The notes beneath the pieces were generated by a model that was not told the DNA's origin, did no database searches, and saw only the letters and a program-made list of their open reading frames with translations. Of a stretch of 64,000 bases of DNA, positions 35,356-44,695 are shown one piece after another. The stretch spans positions 1 to 64,000 of the forward strand of contig JBDUED010000002.1 in the NCBI GenBank assembly GCA_040002595.1. Reading direction: 5' to 3'. Made by a program: the position numbers and the translations under genes. Each line of letters begins with the position of its first letter. The first letter of the stretch is position 1. The stretch comes from Dokdonella_A sp040002595. Lineage in GTDB: Bacteria > Pseudomonadota > Gammaproteobacteria > Xanthomonadales > Rhodanobacteraceae.

Positions 35356-37095
35356 ATGCTATCGCTACAGACCCTTTCCGCCCGGGAGAGGATCACCGGA
35401 CCGATTGGCGCATTCCTCATGAGCGAACATCACGGCGGCCTTGCCCGCACCGCACAAATCGTGCACTTCCTGCTGAAGTACCGCAACGCCGGCATATTCG
35501 GCGGACTTGATCTCGACACGACGATAACGCCGGCCGAACCACCGCCGGCCGAAGGCAAGCCGGAAGAATTCGTCGCCGACCTCGAAGCACTCGGACCGAC
35601 CTTCGTGAAGATTGGCCAAGCGCTGTCGACGCGCGCGGACATGGTGCCGCCGGCGTACCTCAGTGCGCTTGAACGGATGCAGGATCATGTTGCGGCGCTT
35701 GATTTTTCCATCGTGCGCGAGGTGGTCGAGGCGCAGCTCGGAGTGCGCATCAGCAAGGCATTCGCGACATTCGACGAGAAGCCGCTGGGTTGCGCATCGC
35801 TGGCGCAGGTGCATCGCGCAAGCCTGCGCGACGGCCGCGAGGTAGCGGTGAAAGTGCAGCGTCCCGGCATGGTCGAGCAGATCAGCGCGGACCTCGAAGC
35901 GCTCGCCTCGCTTGCGGCCAAGGTCGACGTCGGCACCGAGATCGGTCGACACATGCATTTCAGCGACTGGGTGCGGGAGATGCGTCGCACCTTGCTGGCG
36001 GAACTGGACTACACCGTGGAAGCGGAAAACCTCGAACGCTTTGGCGAGCACTTTGCGGAATATCCCGAGCTCATCGTGCCGGCACCGGTCTGGAGTCTGA
36101 CCGCGACGCGCGTGCTGACAATGGACCTGGTACGCGGAACCAAGGTCACCGCGCTGGGCGGCGTGTTACGCACCGAACAGAAACTGGATTCGCTCGCAGC
36201 GGCGCTGATGCGGGGCTATCTCGACCAGGTGTTCGTGCATGGCGAGATCCACGCCGATCCACATCCGGGCAATCTGCTGGTGACCGACGACGGACGTTTG
36301 GCGATCTTCGATCTCGGCATGGTCGCGCACGTACCACCCAAGCGGCGCGACCAATTGTTGAAACTGCTGTTTGCCTCGGTCGATGGACGCGGCGAAGAGG
36401 TCGCGCGCGAGGCGATAGCGATGGGCACACGCCTGGAAGATTTCGAGAGCGAGCGTTACGAGCGCGAGATCGGCCAATTGGTCGCGCGCTACGCGGCACA
36501 TTCCGGATCGCAATCGGTGTCGGAAGGACGCCTCATGCTCGACCTCACACGCATCGGCACGGCGTGCAACCTTCGTTCTCCGCCGGAACTGAACCTGCTC
36601 GGCAAGACCCTGCTCAATCTGGAAAGCGTGTGCAAGGCGCTCGATCCGGAGCTGGACGTCAAACGCATAGTCGAGGCACACCTCGAACACGTGATGCGTG
36701 GACGCTTGCGTCGCATGTTCTCGCCGGCCGGACTTGCCGGCGACATGATCGAACTGCAAAGCCTCGTGCGCGAAGCACCGCGCAAGGTCAGTGATGTTCT
36801 GTCGCTGTTGTCGGAGAACCGGTTGAAGGTCTGCGTCACCGGATTGGAGGAAATGCACTTGATAGAGTGCCTGCAGAGGATCGCCAACCGGATCGCAACC
36901 GGCTTGATCGTTGCCGCGTTGATGATTGCTTCGGCGCTGCTGATGCGCGTGGACACCGGCGCGCGGCTGTTCGGCTATCCGGCGTTGGCAATGGCGATGT
37001 TTCTGATCGGTGCGGTGCTTGGCCTCACGATCGTAGTCAGCGCGATCATTGGCGATCGCAAAGCCAAACCGCGCGAAGAACCCGGATTGCGCTGA
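35356..37095 (+). CDS. Second ABC1/AarF family kinase-like protein
   Basis: A 579-residue ABC1 protein with TFVKIGQALSTRADMVPP (KxGQ), PLGCASLAQVHRA, VAVKVQRPGM, HADPHPGNLLV, IFDLGMVAHV and a C-terminal pair of transmembrane helices (IATGLIVAALMIASALLM; YPALAMAMFLIGAVLGLTI). It is a paralogue of UbiB at 24.6 kb but only distantly similar outside the motifs, and it is not next to ubi genes. It may act in ubiquinone or other lipid homeostasis; its place after pssA hints at membrane lipids. ATG 35419 is an alternative start. Confidence 0.88.
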   Translation: MLSLQTLSARERITGPIGAFLMSEHHGGLARTAQIVHFLLKYRNAGIFGGLDLDTTITPAEPPPAEGKPEEFVADLEALGPTFVKIGQALSTRADMVPPAYLSALERMQDHVAALDFSIVREVVEAQLGVRISKAFATFDEKPLGCASLAQVHRASLRDGREVAVKVQRPGMVEQISADLEALASLAAKVDVGTEIGRHMHFSDWVREMRRTLLAELDYTVEAENLERFGEHFAEYPELIVPAPVWSLTATRVLTMDLVRGTKVTALGGVLRTEQKLDSLAAALMRGYLDQVFVHGEIHADPHPGNLLVTDDGRLAIFDLGMVAHVPPKRRDQLLKLLFASVDGRGEEVAREAIAMGTRLEDFESERYEREIGQLVARYAAHSGSQSVSEGRLMLDLTRIGTACNLRSPPELNLLGKTLLNLESVCKALDPELDVKRIVEAHLEHVMRGRLRRMFSPAGLAGDMIELQSLVREAPRKVSDVLSLLSENRLKVCVTGLEEMHLIECLQRIANRIATGLIVAALMIASALLMRVDTGARLFGYPALAMAMFLIGAVLGLTIVVSAIIGDRKAKPREEPGLR

Positions 37096-37280
37096 AGCGC
37101 GCAAACAGGGAAAACCTTGGGAGGGGCGGCAGCACCGATTCTTTTTCTGCAAGACTAGATGCAAGCGCATCGCGGCTGCCACCGCTTACACAAAGCAAGG
37201 CCGCCTCCTGTCTTGCGGCCCGCCGCCCGGGTGATCACCCTTCCCCATACGTGCAACAACTGTGTCGCGGGCATGGTCGC

Positions 37281-38702
37281 TTACGCATCGAATCCGTTGC
37301 GAAAGATCGTATCGTCGGGAATCGTGCTCGCGCGTCGATAACGCAGCAGGTGCACGCGGTTGTGGCTGAGAAAGTCGGGGCCGGAGGTGGCCACGACCGT
37401 AAAACTATCCGCCGAATCGACGACGATGCGATGGTAGCTGGTGCTCACCAGACCCAGCGGAAGTTGTCCGCCGGCGAGGAAGCCGCTGGCATACCCGCCA
37501 TCGCTCATCCTCAACGCGATCAACTGCGCATCCGCGTCGTCGACGCCGACCTGATTGGTCAGCGACGACATTACGGTGAGCACAATGCCGTCGCCCTCGA
37601 GCACGGCTGCGCCGCCACTACGCACATCGACGTTGCTGTAACCGACCGTGCAGCACGGGTCCAGCCAGCTGGAATCGAACGTACCATTGTCATTGAGTCG
37701 CTGGATGTATTCGCGCTGGCTGGTGCCCTGGTTGTTGGTCAAGGTCCAATCCATATTTACGACGATGCGGCCGTTCGCCTGCACGGCGAGCCCGCGCACG
37801 TCGCAGCGGATATTGCCCGACGCCTGGGTGAAACTGTTGATGTAGGCGACACCAGCATTGCCGAAGCTGCCGTCGCGCTGGCCATCGCTGAGCAGGCGTA
37901 CGACGATGCAGGCGCCGTCGTCGGTGTTGTTCAAGCCAAAGGTAACGCCACCACCGATCAGGATGCGACCGAAAGAATCGTGCAGCACGGTGTTGGCGCG
38001 GGCACGGCGGGGCGGTGGAAAGACCGTGTACGGATTCGGATCGATCACTTGCTTGCCAGTTCCATTGAAGGTGGAATCGAGACCGCACTGCGGCTGGATG
38101 CGCGCCACGCCGATGCGACTCTCGCCGCCACTGGTGGCGAGCGTGCCAACCATCACCTGACGACCGCTGAAGTCCTGCGTCAACGCACCCATCACATCGT
38201 CGGGCGTTGGCGGTGTCAGGTTGAACGACACCGGCTGCAGATAGCCGCCGTTGCATCCGCTGTAGCCGGAACTGCCATCCGCCAGACTGCGTCTGATCTG
38301 AAAATCGAGATCGTTGGGGCTGGCATGGAAACTGGTGCCGAGCGCCACCGAGTTGTCCGCAGAAAGAACCATGCCGGCCAGATTCCACAGTCCGAACGTA
38401 TACGGCGTGTACGGCCCGGCCCCCGGCTCCGCCGGCGTGACATAACCATTGGCGTTGAACCAGTTGACCGCCGCGACTTGGCTGGTGCCATCGCGAAGTT
38501 GGGCCGCCATCGCCCATTTCCCGTCAGGCAAGCGCACAGCCCATGCGTCAATCGCATTCCATTGATATCCATTGCTGACCGGCCAGTCGTAAGTGGCGAT
38601 ACCGCCGCTGCCGAAGTACGGGTCGAGGACAAAGGTCTGCGCCAGCCCGGTCGAGCTGAGGAGTGCCAACAGCAGGCCGGCATATCGGGTAGTAGCGGTC
38701 AT
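37281..38702 (-). CDS. Secreted delta-60 repeat protein with IFRNGF C-terminus
   Basis: A 473-residue exported protein: signal MTATTRYAGLLLALLSSTGLA, GGAG nine bases before the ATG. The body contains delta-60 repeat units, each beginning with a DxxFGxxG-like phrase: DPYFGSGGIATYDWP near the N-terminus, DSTFNGTGKQVIDPNP in the middle, DGSFGNAGVAYINSF later. They are followed by strands that report values (ILIGGGVTF; GRIVVNMDWTL). Such repeats are thought to form beta-propeller-like folds. The protein ends DDTIFRNGFDA, a short tail that may be a sorting or export tag. Function unknown. Confidence 0.83.
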   Translation of the reverse strand: MTATTRYAGLLLALLSSTGLAQTFVLDPYFGSGGIATYDWPVSNGYQWNAIDAWAVRLPDGKWAMAAQLRDGTSQVAAVNWFNANGYVTPAEPGAGPYTPYTFGLWNLAGMVLSADNSVALGTSFHASPNDLDFQIRRSLADGSSGYSGCNGGYLQPVSFNLTPPTPDDVMGALTQDFSGRQVMVGTLATSGGESRIGVARIQPQCGLDSTFNGTGKQVIDPNPYTVFPPPRRARANTVLHDSFGRILIGGGVTFGLNNTDDGACIVVRLLSDGQRDGSFGNAGVAYINSFTQASGNIRCDVRGLAVQANGRIVVNMDWTLTNNQGTSQREYIQRLNDNGTFDSSWLDPCCTVGYSNVDVRSGGAAVLEGDGIVLTVMSSLTNQVGVDDADAQLIALRMSDGGYASGFLAGGQLPLGLVSTSYHRIVVDSADSFTVVATSGPDFLSHNRVHLLRYRRASTIPDDTIFRNGFDA

Positions 38703-38786
38703 TGACGTGCGCTCCAAGGCAAGGTTCACCTATATAGCTACGTCAGTGGGCGGCAAAACCCTTCACGCCGGGAGAAGGCAATCGGT

Positions 38787-39002
38787 CTACTTGCGCGTCG
38801 CGCCCGCAATGACGAGGCCAAGACCGACCAGCACGCCGAGTCCGCCGAGCCACTGCGGCACCGACTTTTCCTGTTTCACCGACGCGGACAGGCCGCCGAT
38901 CTTCACGACTTCCTTGTCCTGGGTGAAATTGATTTTTCCGGTAAAGCCGGCAAAGCCGACTGCGATGAGAAGGATGCCCGCGAGAATGAGTCCAATGCGC
39001 AT
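38787..39002 (-). CDS. Small two-helix membrane protein
   Basis: A 71-residue protein with AGGAGA seven bases before the ATG. Two transmembrane helices (GLILAGILLIAVGFAGF and WLGGLGVLVGLGLVIAGAT) flank a polar loop, DKEVVKIGGLSASVKQEKS. The size and layout resemble small inner-membrane proteins such as DUF3185-type, but I cannot assign a family with confidence. It follows the saccharopine-dehydrogenase-like gene on the same strand. Confidence 0.7.
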   Translation of the reverse strand: MRIGLILAGILLIAVGFAGFTGKINFTQDKEVVKIGGLSASVKQEKSVPQWLGGLGVLVGLGLVIAGATRK

Positions 39003-39054
39003 GGGTGAATCTCCTGAGTGGATGGTGAGGTAGCAACAAGTATGGCTGACGTTT

Positions 39055-40098
39055 TTACTGGATCACGCTGACACCGGGCAATTGCAGGACATAGTCGGCA
39101 CCCATTAACATCGAAGGTGTGTAGTAGCCGCCCACCGGTTTCACGTCCAGCACATGCGCCGCGATGCCGAGCGCTGATTGCACCGTCAAGGCGTAGCCAT
39201 TGGGCGCGTCGAGCTGCAGTCGCGCCTCGGCGCCGGCCGCGTTGCGTGCTTCCCCCCAGATCGTGCTGCGGGTTGCCTGGCGCCGCTTTTCGTCCGGCCC
39301 GGAGACGGCGCCAGCACGTGATTTGAGGAATGTCTGCACGGACGCCAGACCGAGCAGCGGTTTGAGATGACGCAGCCAGCGCATGCGGGCGATCGTCCGC
39401 GTCGGCAACGCCATGTAGGTTTCGATAGTCGGAATGCCGGTCGACACGAAAGCCGTATAGACGTCTCCCCACGGAATCGTCATCGCACTGCGCTGCACGC
39501 CATCGCGCTCGAACGAGCGCGTCTTCCATGCCAAAGGCACCTCCACAAGTTCGCCCGCAATCCGCACACGGCCGCCCATGGCGAGACCTTCCACACTGGT
39601 CTTTGCGGTGCCCGGACTGCTGCCGCCGCCGGCTTCAAACGCCAGCACGAGTTCGCTTGCATCGGGCAGTTGTTGTTTCAGCAGCGCCGCGACGCAATCG
39701 GTCGGCACCACGTCGAACCCGACGCCCGGCGCAATCACGATCCCTTGGCGGTGCGCCCGCGGCTGCGCGCGATGGCAGTGCGCGAACACATCGATCTCGC
39801 CGGTGATGTCGAGGTAATGAATCTTGCGTTCGAGACAGGCTTCGAGCAGGGGCGCGCAGGTTTGCGAGAACGGTCCGGCGCAATTGAGCAACAGATCGAT
39901 GCCTTCAAGATTGCGTGCAATTTCAGCAGGATCGGAGAGCTCAAACACGCGTCGCGTCAGGGAAATACGCTGCGCCAGCGCATCGAGTGCATCACGATTG
40001 CGTCCGCCAAGAATCGGTTTGAGGCCGCGTCGTGCGGCTTCTTCGGCAATCAATGTGCCGGTATAGCCGTTCGCACCGTAGACCAGGAACGGATTCAT
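39055..40098 (-). CDS. Saccharopine dehydrogenase-like (trans-acting enoyl reductase family) oxidoreductase
   Basis: A 347-residue protein with the N-terminal Rossmann motif VYGANGYTGTLIAEEA, LLNCAGPFSQT, LDITGEIDVF and GVGFDVVPTDC. These are hallmarks of the saccharopine dehydrogenase NADP-binding family related to mycobacterial trans-acting enoyl reductases. The name is historical; actual substrates in proteobacteria are unknown. AGGAG precedes the ATG. It is 29 bases from the upstream 2OG oxygenase and probably co-transcribed with it. Confidence 0.85.
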   Translation of the reverse strand: MNPFLVYGANGYTGTLIAEEAARRGLKPILGGRNRDALDALAQRISLTRRVFELSDPAEIARNLEGIDLLLNCAGPFSQTCAPLLEACLERKIHYLDITGEIDVFAHCHRAQPRAHRQGIVIAPGVGFDVVPTDCVAALLKQQLPDASELVLAFEAGGGSSPGTAKTSVEGLAMGGRVRIAGELVEVPLAWKTRSFERDGVQRSAMTIPWGDVYTAFVSTGIPTIETYMALPTRTIARMRWLRHLKPLLGLASVQTFLKSRAGAVSGPDEKRRQATRSTIWGEARNAAGAEARLQLDAPNGYALTVQSALGIAAHVLDVKPVGGYYTPSMLMGADYVLQLPGVSVIQ

Positions 40099-40126
40099 CG
40101 ATGAACTCCTGTCGCAAGGACATCAT

Positions 40127-40843
40127 TCAGCGGGGCGCACGCGGTGTTGCATAAAGCTGCTCGGCGCGTTGAAACAGTACCCAGGAAGTCGCAATGTACT
40201 TGTCGATGCGTCTGGGCATGTTGCCACGATGCGTGTGGGTGAAACCGGCGGGCGCGATCAGCAGCGAACCGGTGCGCGGAACGATCTTGCGCTGCTGATA
40301 GTGGAATTCGGTTTCGCCCTCGTCGAAACCGTCATTGAGGTACACCGACCACAGCAGCACGCGATGCAGGGTTTCACCGTTGTCGGCTTTCGGATACAGC
40401 TCGCAGTGCCAGTACGGGTAGCCGCCCTGATCGGCGTGGTATTTCTGCAGATTGATCGTGCCAGGTCGAAAACATTTGGTGACCAGCCCCTGCAGCAGAT
40501 TGTCCGGCAGCGCCGCGACCCTCGCCGGATCGAGCAGCACCAATTCGCCGGTTGCTGGATCCGGCGTGCGCAGAGTCATCGGCGCGAGTGCGGCATAGGC
40601 GTATTTGCGCACGTACGTCATCACGCCACGCAGCATCGCTGTATTGAAGCGATTCTCGACATCCTTCCATTCCGGATGATCGGCGAGTGTGATGTCCCAG
40701 CTGTCCTTGAGACGCGTGTCGATGCCACCGCCAGTCGAGCCGCGCAGCGCCTGTCCGCTTGCGTTGAAGCGAGCAATCACGTCGCGGCAGAAGGACGCGT
40801 CAAGCGCGTCGTCGTAAACTTCAATGAAATCAGGAAGGGTCAT
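40127..40843 (-). CDS. 2-oxoglutarate/Fe(II) oxygenase (prolyl 4-hydroxylase-like)
   Basis: A 238-residue dioxygenase. LQKYHADQGGYPYWHCEL supplies the first histidine and acid (HxE in WHCE, where HxD is usual), FTHTHRG the distal histidine, and the basic 2-oxoglutarate contact is probably in PRRIDKYIATSW. DEGETEFHYQQRKIVPRTGSLLI is typical of the P4H-like group. It is likely a soluble hydroxylase; the target is unknown. It is the second hydroxylase of this superfamily in the window besides the AspH-like one at 1.9-3.2 kb. Confidence 0.83.
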   Translation of the reverse strand: MTLPDFIEVYDDALDASFCRDVIARFNASGQALRGSTGGGIDTRLKDSWDITLADHPEWKDVENRFNTAMLRGVMTYVRKYAYAALAPMTLRTPDPATGELVLLDPARVAALPDNLLQGLVTKCFRPGTINLQKYHADQGGYPYWHCELYPKADNGETLHRVLLWSVYLNDGFDEGETEFHYQQRKIVPRTGSLLIAPAGFTHTHRGNMPRRIDKYIATSWVLFQRAEQLYATPRAPR

Positions 40844-40921
40844 GAATGTCCCGTTGCCGGTACGGCACCGCCGCGCCGCCGCTACCGTGCGAGCATCGCG
40901 GCAGCCGGCGCTCCCACAAAA

Positions 40922-41950
40922 TCACGTCGTCGCGTCGCGGTGATAACGAGTGACCCGTTCCACCTCATTCTTCGAGCCGAGGAACACCGGTACGCGCTGG
41001 TGCAGCTTCTCCGGCAGGATGTCGAGGATACGCGTGAATCCAGTGGTTGCCGAACCGCCGGCCTGTTCGACAATGAAGGCCATCGGATTGGCTTCGTACA
41101 TCAGGCGCAACTTGCCCGGTTTGTCGGGCTCGCGCGCATCGCGCGGGTAAATGAAAATCCCCCCGCGTGTGAGAATGCGATGTACATCGGCAACCATCGA
41201 TGCGACCCAGCGCATGTTGAAGTCGCGCCCGCGCGGCCCGCTCTTTCCAGCCAGCAGTTCGTCGATGTAGCGTCGCATCGGCGCTTCCCAGTGGCGCATA
41301 TTGGACATGTTGATCGCGAACTCCGAGGTCTCCTCCGGAATGCACAGATTCGACTGGGTCAGCGGGAAATTGCCCTGCTCGCGGTCGAGGGTGAACTGGT
41401 GCACGCCCTCGCCGAGGGTCAATACCAGCATCGTGCTCGATCCGTAGATCGCATAGCCGGCAGCGACTTGTTTCGTGCCCGGCTGCAGGAATGCCGATTC
41501 GTTCGGCTCGCAGCCTTCCGGGCAGCGCAACACCGAGAAGATGGTGCCGACGGAGATGTTGACGTCGATGTTCGACGAGCCGTCTAGCGGATCGAACACG
41601 AGCAGGTATTCACCCTTTGGATAGCGATGCGGAATCGGATACGGATCGTCCATTTCCTCGGAGGCAAGCGCGGCGAGGTGACCGCCCCACTCGTTGGCTT
41701 CAAGCAGGATCTCGTTGGACACCACATCGAGCTTCTTTTGCGTCTCGCCCTGCACGTTTTCAGTGCCGGCGCTGCCGAGCAGGCCGCCGAGCGCGCCCTT
41801 GGCGGTAGCGATCGAGATGCGTTTGCAGGCGCGGGCGACCACTTCGATCAACAGGCGCAGGTCGCCGTCGAGTTGGCCTTTTTCGCGCTGGGCCTCGATC
41901 AGAAAGCGGCTCAAGGTGACCCGGTTGGCGGGGGAAGCGGTAGGCATCAT
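40922..41950 (-). CDS. fbp: Class I fructose-1,6-bisphosphatase
   Basis: Fbp hydrolyses fructose-1,6-bisphosphate to fructose-6-phosphate in gluconeogenesis. The 342-residue protein has the metal site LLVFDPLDGSSNIDVN, the acid pair in EEMDDPYPIP, the substrate motif YGSSTMLVLTLGEGVHQFTLD and GGIFIYPRD near the C-terminus. The end LRLMYEANPMAFIVEQAGGSA is invariant in the family. Two ATGs (41950, 41947) are possible starts. Confidence 0.97.
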   Translation of the reverse strand: MMPTASPANRVTLSRFLIEAQREKGQLDGDLRLLIEVVARACKRISIATAKGALGGLLGSAGTENVQGETQKKLDVVSNEILLEANEWGGHLAALASEEMDDPYPIPHRYPKGEYLLVFDPLDGSSNIDVNISVGTIFSVLRCPEGCEPNESAFLQPGTKQVAAGYAIYGSSTMLVLTLGEGVHQFTLDREQGNFPLTQSNLCIPEETSEFAINMSNMRHWEAPMRRYIDELLAGKSGPRGRDFNMRWVASMVADVHRILTRGGIFIYPRDAREPDKPGKLRLMYEANPMAFIVEQAGGSATTGFTRILDILPEKLHQRVPVFLGSKNEVERVTRYHRDATT

Positions 41951-42107
41951 GGATTGCTATCCGCGCAAGACGAGGTCGTGCATTGTCGCGGCTGGCGTCG
42001 ATACGCGCCAGTTGCGACACCGCATGAGCCCCTGTCGTGCCAATCGGTATTCGCGCACGGGTAGTTCGGTGCGATCATCGGTCTTTGCGCATCAGGAGTA
42101 CGTCGCG

Positions 42108-43856
42108 ATGATCCGTTGGTTCGGTTGCCTGCTGTGCCTGGGTTTGGCATTGACATCGGTCGCGCACGCGACGACCGCCGACGATCGCTTCAAGGCGCTC
42201 TACACGCAGGAATGGAACTGGCGCCAGCTTCAGTTCCCCGGTGCCGATGAAGATGACAGCGCGGCGAACGTAAACGACAACCGCCTGCCCGCGGTCGATG
42301 CGAACGCGCAAGCGGCGCGTCTTGCGTACTGGAACGATGTGCTCACCCAACTTGATGCCATTCCCGCCAAGGAGCTGTCGGCGGAAAACCGGATCAACCT
42401 CGCGGTATACCGGCCGCAGATTGAAAATCTCGCCGCGGACATCCGCTTTCACGGCTACGAAATGCCGTTCAACAGCGATTCGCAGTTCTGGTCCGACCTC
42501 GGTTTCATGACGCGACGGCCACTGAAGAATGCGCAGGAGGCGCACAACTACATTGCGAAATTGAATGACATACCGCGCTATTTCGATCAGCAGATTGTCA
42601 ATATGCGCGCCGGTCTCAAGCGTGGTTTCAGCGTGCCGCGCGCGGTGCTCGATGGCCGCGACGGATCGATCGCCAGTTACGCCGACGCAGCGTCGCCGAT
42701 GGACAGCGAGTTCTACGTGCCGCTCAAGCAATTGCCATCAAACATTTCGGCCGAACAACAAGCAATGCTGCGCAGCGATGCACAGCGCGCCATTGGCACG
42801 CGTGTGATTCCGGCCTATGCAAAGCTGTTGACGTTCTTCCGCACCGAATACGTACCGCATGCACGCACGACACTGGCCGCCGAAGCGCTGCCGGATGGCA
42901 AGGCGTATTACCGTCAGCAGATACGCGAATACACCACGCTCGATCTCGACCCTGAAACGATTCATGCAATCGGCCTCAAGGAAGTCGCGCGCATCGACGC
43001 CGACATGCAGGCCACGATGAAGGCGAGCGGTTTCAAGGGCGACTTTCCGGCATTCCTGCATTTCCTGCGCAGCGACCCGCAGTTCTACGCCAGGACGCCG
43101 GATGAATTGCTGATGCGGGCGGCCTGGATCGCCAAGCAAGTGGACGGAAAAATCGCACAGTATTTCGGCTTGCTGCCGCGCGGACGTTTCGGCATCGATC
43201 CGGTGCCGGCGGCGATTGCCCCGTTCTGGACCGCCGGCCGCGGCAGCGCGCACACCTACTGGGTCAACACCTATGACTTGCCCTCGCGCCCGCTGTACAA
43301 CCTGCCCGCGCTGACCCTGCACGAATCCTCACCGGGACATGCGTTGCAAGGCGAACTGTCAGAGGAGCACAAAGGCCTGCCGGATTTCCGCAGCAAAAGC
43401 TATATTTCAGCCTATGGCGAAGGCTGGGCGTTGTATTGCGAAAAGCTTGGCGAGGAAATGGGCATCTATCACACGCCGTACGAGGAGTTCGGTCGCGAAA
43501 CGTACGAAATGTGGCGTGCCGCGCGCCTCGTGATCGACACGGGGCTTCATCACAAGGGCTGGACGCGTGCGCAGGCGATCGACTATCTCGCGCGCCATAC
43601 CGCGCTGAGTCAACACGAAGTGGAAACGGAAGTCGACCGCTATATTTCGTGGCCGGGTCAGGCGCTCAGTTACAAGCTTGGCGAGATGAAGATTGTTCAG
43701 CTGCGCGCCCGCGCGGAGAAGGAACTGGGTGCGAAGTTCGACTTGCGCGCGTTCCACGACGCCGTGCTGGCACTCGGGTCGGTGCCCTTGCCGGTGCTGG
43801 AAGAAAGCATCGACGCGTTTATTGCACAGCAAAAAACACGCATCGGGAAATCCTGA
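42108..43856 (+). CDS. DUF885 family exported metallopeptidase-like protein
   Basis: A 582-residue protein with a signal peptide (MIRWFGCLLCLGLALTSVAHA) and AGGAG nine bases before the ATG. The DUF885 domain holds the zinc-type motif TLHESSPGHALQ (HExxxGH) and the downstream AYGEGWALYCEKLGEEMG that supplies a third ligand. The domain is related to M3/M32-like gluzincin peptidases; members are large periplasmic or cytosolic proteins of uncertain substrate. It is divergent from fbp. Confidence 0.88.
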   Translation: MIRWFGCLLCLGLALTSVAHATTADDRFKALYTQEWNWRQLQFPGADEDDSAANVNDNRLPAVDANAQAARLAYWNDVLTQLDAIPAKELSAENRINLAVYRPQIENLAADIRFHGYEMPFNSDSQFWSDLGFMTRRPLKNAQEAHNYIAKLNDIPRYFDQQIVNMRAGLKRGFSVPRAVLDGRDGSIASYADAASPMDSEFYVPLKQLPSNISAEQQAMLRSDAQRAIGTRVIPAYAKLLTFFRTEYVPHARTTLAAEALPDGKAYYRQQIREYTTLDLDPETIHAIGLKEVARIDADMQATMKASGFKGDFPAFLHFLRSDPQFYARTPDELLMRAAWIAKQVDGKIAQYFGLLPRGRFGIDPVPAAIAPFWTAGRGSAHTYWVNTYDLPSRPLYNLPALTLHESSPGHALQGELSEEHKGLPDFRSKSYISAYGEGWALYCEKLGEEMGIYHTPYEEFGRETYEMWRAARLVIDTGLHHKGWTRAQAIDYLARHTALSQHEVETEVDRYISWPGQALSYKLGEMKIVQLRARAEKELGAKFDLRAFHDAVLALGSVPLPVLEESIDAFIAQQKTRIGKS

Positions 43857-43928
43857 CTCCCGACGGCTGATGGCGCATCGGCGAATCGCGAGCGATTGCG
43901 TCGTCGATGCATGTGCACAACGTCGGCG

Positions 43929-44627
43929 TCACGAACCGTCGGGAATTTTCGATGGTTTGGCTTTGGGAGCCGGATGGTGGGCTTTTGTTGCAGGCGGGCT
44001 TACCGCAGCCTTGTCCGCCGCCGCACGCTTGGCCCATTCGTCGAGAATCGCACTGCGAGCGTTTGCCTGCGCCGGCGCAATCACCGGCGGCGGCTCCTCG
44101 GGATTGCCGCTGTCAATGTAGCGCACCAACCGCGCCACCTGCGCGCCGAGCATCGCGTCGACCTGCGGCGCGAACGCGTCCAGCGTGCTCGAGCTGGAGC
44201 CGTTGACGCGGTATTCCACGTTGAGTTCGGTCGCGCCGTCATCGCCTCCCTTGATCCAGAAACTCAACGTGCCCTTGAGCGCGAATTCCTGCAGCGGGCC
44301 GAGCGCGGTTTCCAGGCGCAGCAGCTTTCCCGGCAACGCCATCACCACGCGACCTTGCTCAACGCTGGAATCTTTCCACTTTTCGCAAAAGCAACCACCC
44401 GCTTCCGGCTTCAGACTCAAATTGGCAGCGCTGCCGGACCAGGTATGTTCGTTGCTCCACCAGCGCTGTGGCTGCACGATGTCGGCCCAGGTCTTCTGTG
44501 TGGTTGCCGCGACCGGATAGGTGAATGCGATGAAGAAACCATCGACGGCCGACTGCTTGACTTCGGCGTGGGCAACAAGCGCCAGCGATGACAAGGCGAG
44601 CAACAGGACGCCGCGAACCAGCTTCAT
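43929..44627 (-). CDS. Exported SRPBCC/START-like protein
   Basis: A 232-residue protein with a signal peptide (MKLVRGVLLLALSSLALVAHA). The body FTYPVAATTQKTWADIVQPQRWW, GGCFCEKW, VVMALPGKLLRLETALGPLQ, TLSFWIKGGDDGATELNVEY follows the order of activator-of-Hsp90 or polyketide-cyclase-like SRPBCC domains, here apparently in the periplasm. The C-terminus is Lys/Ala/Pro-rich. It lies 68 bases after phhA on the same strand. Function unknown. Confidence 0.75.
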   Translation of the reverse strand: MKLVRGVLLLALSSLALVAHAEVKQSAVDGFFIAFTYPVAATTQKTWADIVQPQRWWSNEHTWSGSAANLSLKPEAGGCFCEKWKDSSVEQGRVVMALPGKLLRLETALGPLQEFALKGTLSFWIKGGDDGATELNVEYRVNGSSSSTLDAFAPQVDAMLGAQVARLVRYIDSGNPEEPPPVIAPAQANARSAILDEWAKRAAADKAAVSPPATKAHHPAPKAKPSKIPDGS

Positions 44628-44695
44628 GACGTCATCGACCGCGCACGTTGTTCGGTTGTTCCGCTGCGTCGCCGATTTCAAGGACTTGGCCCGGG

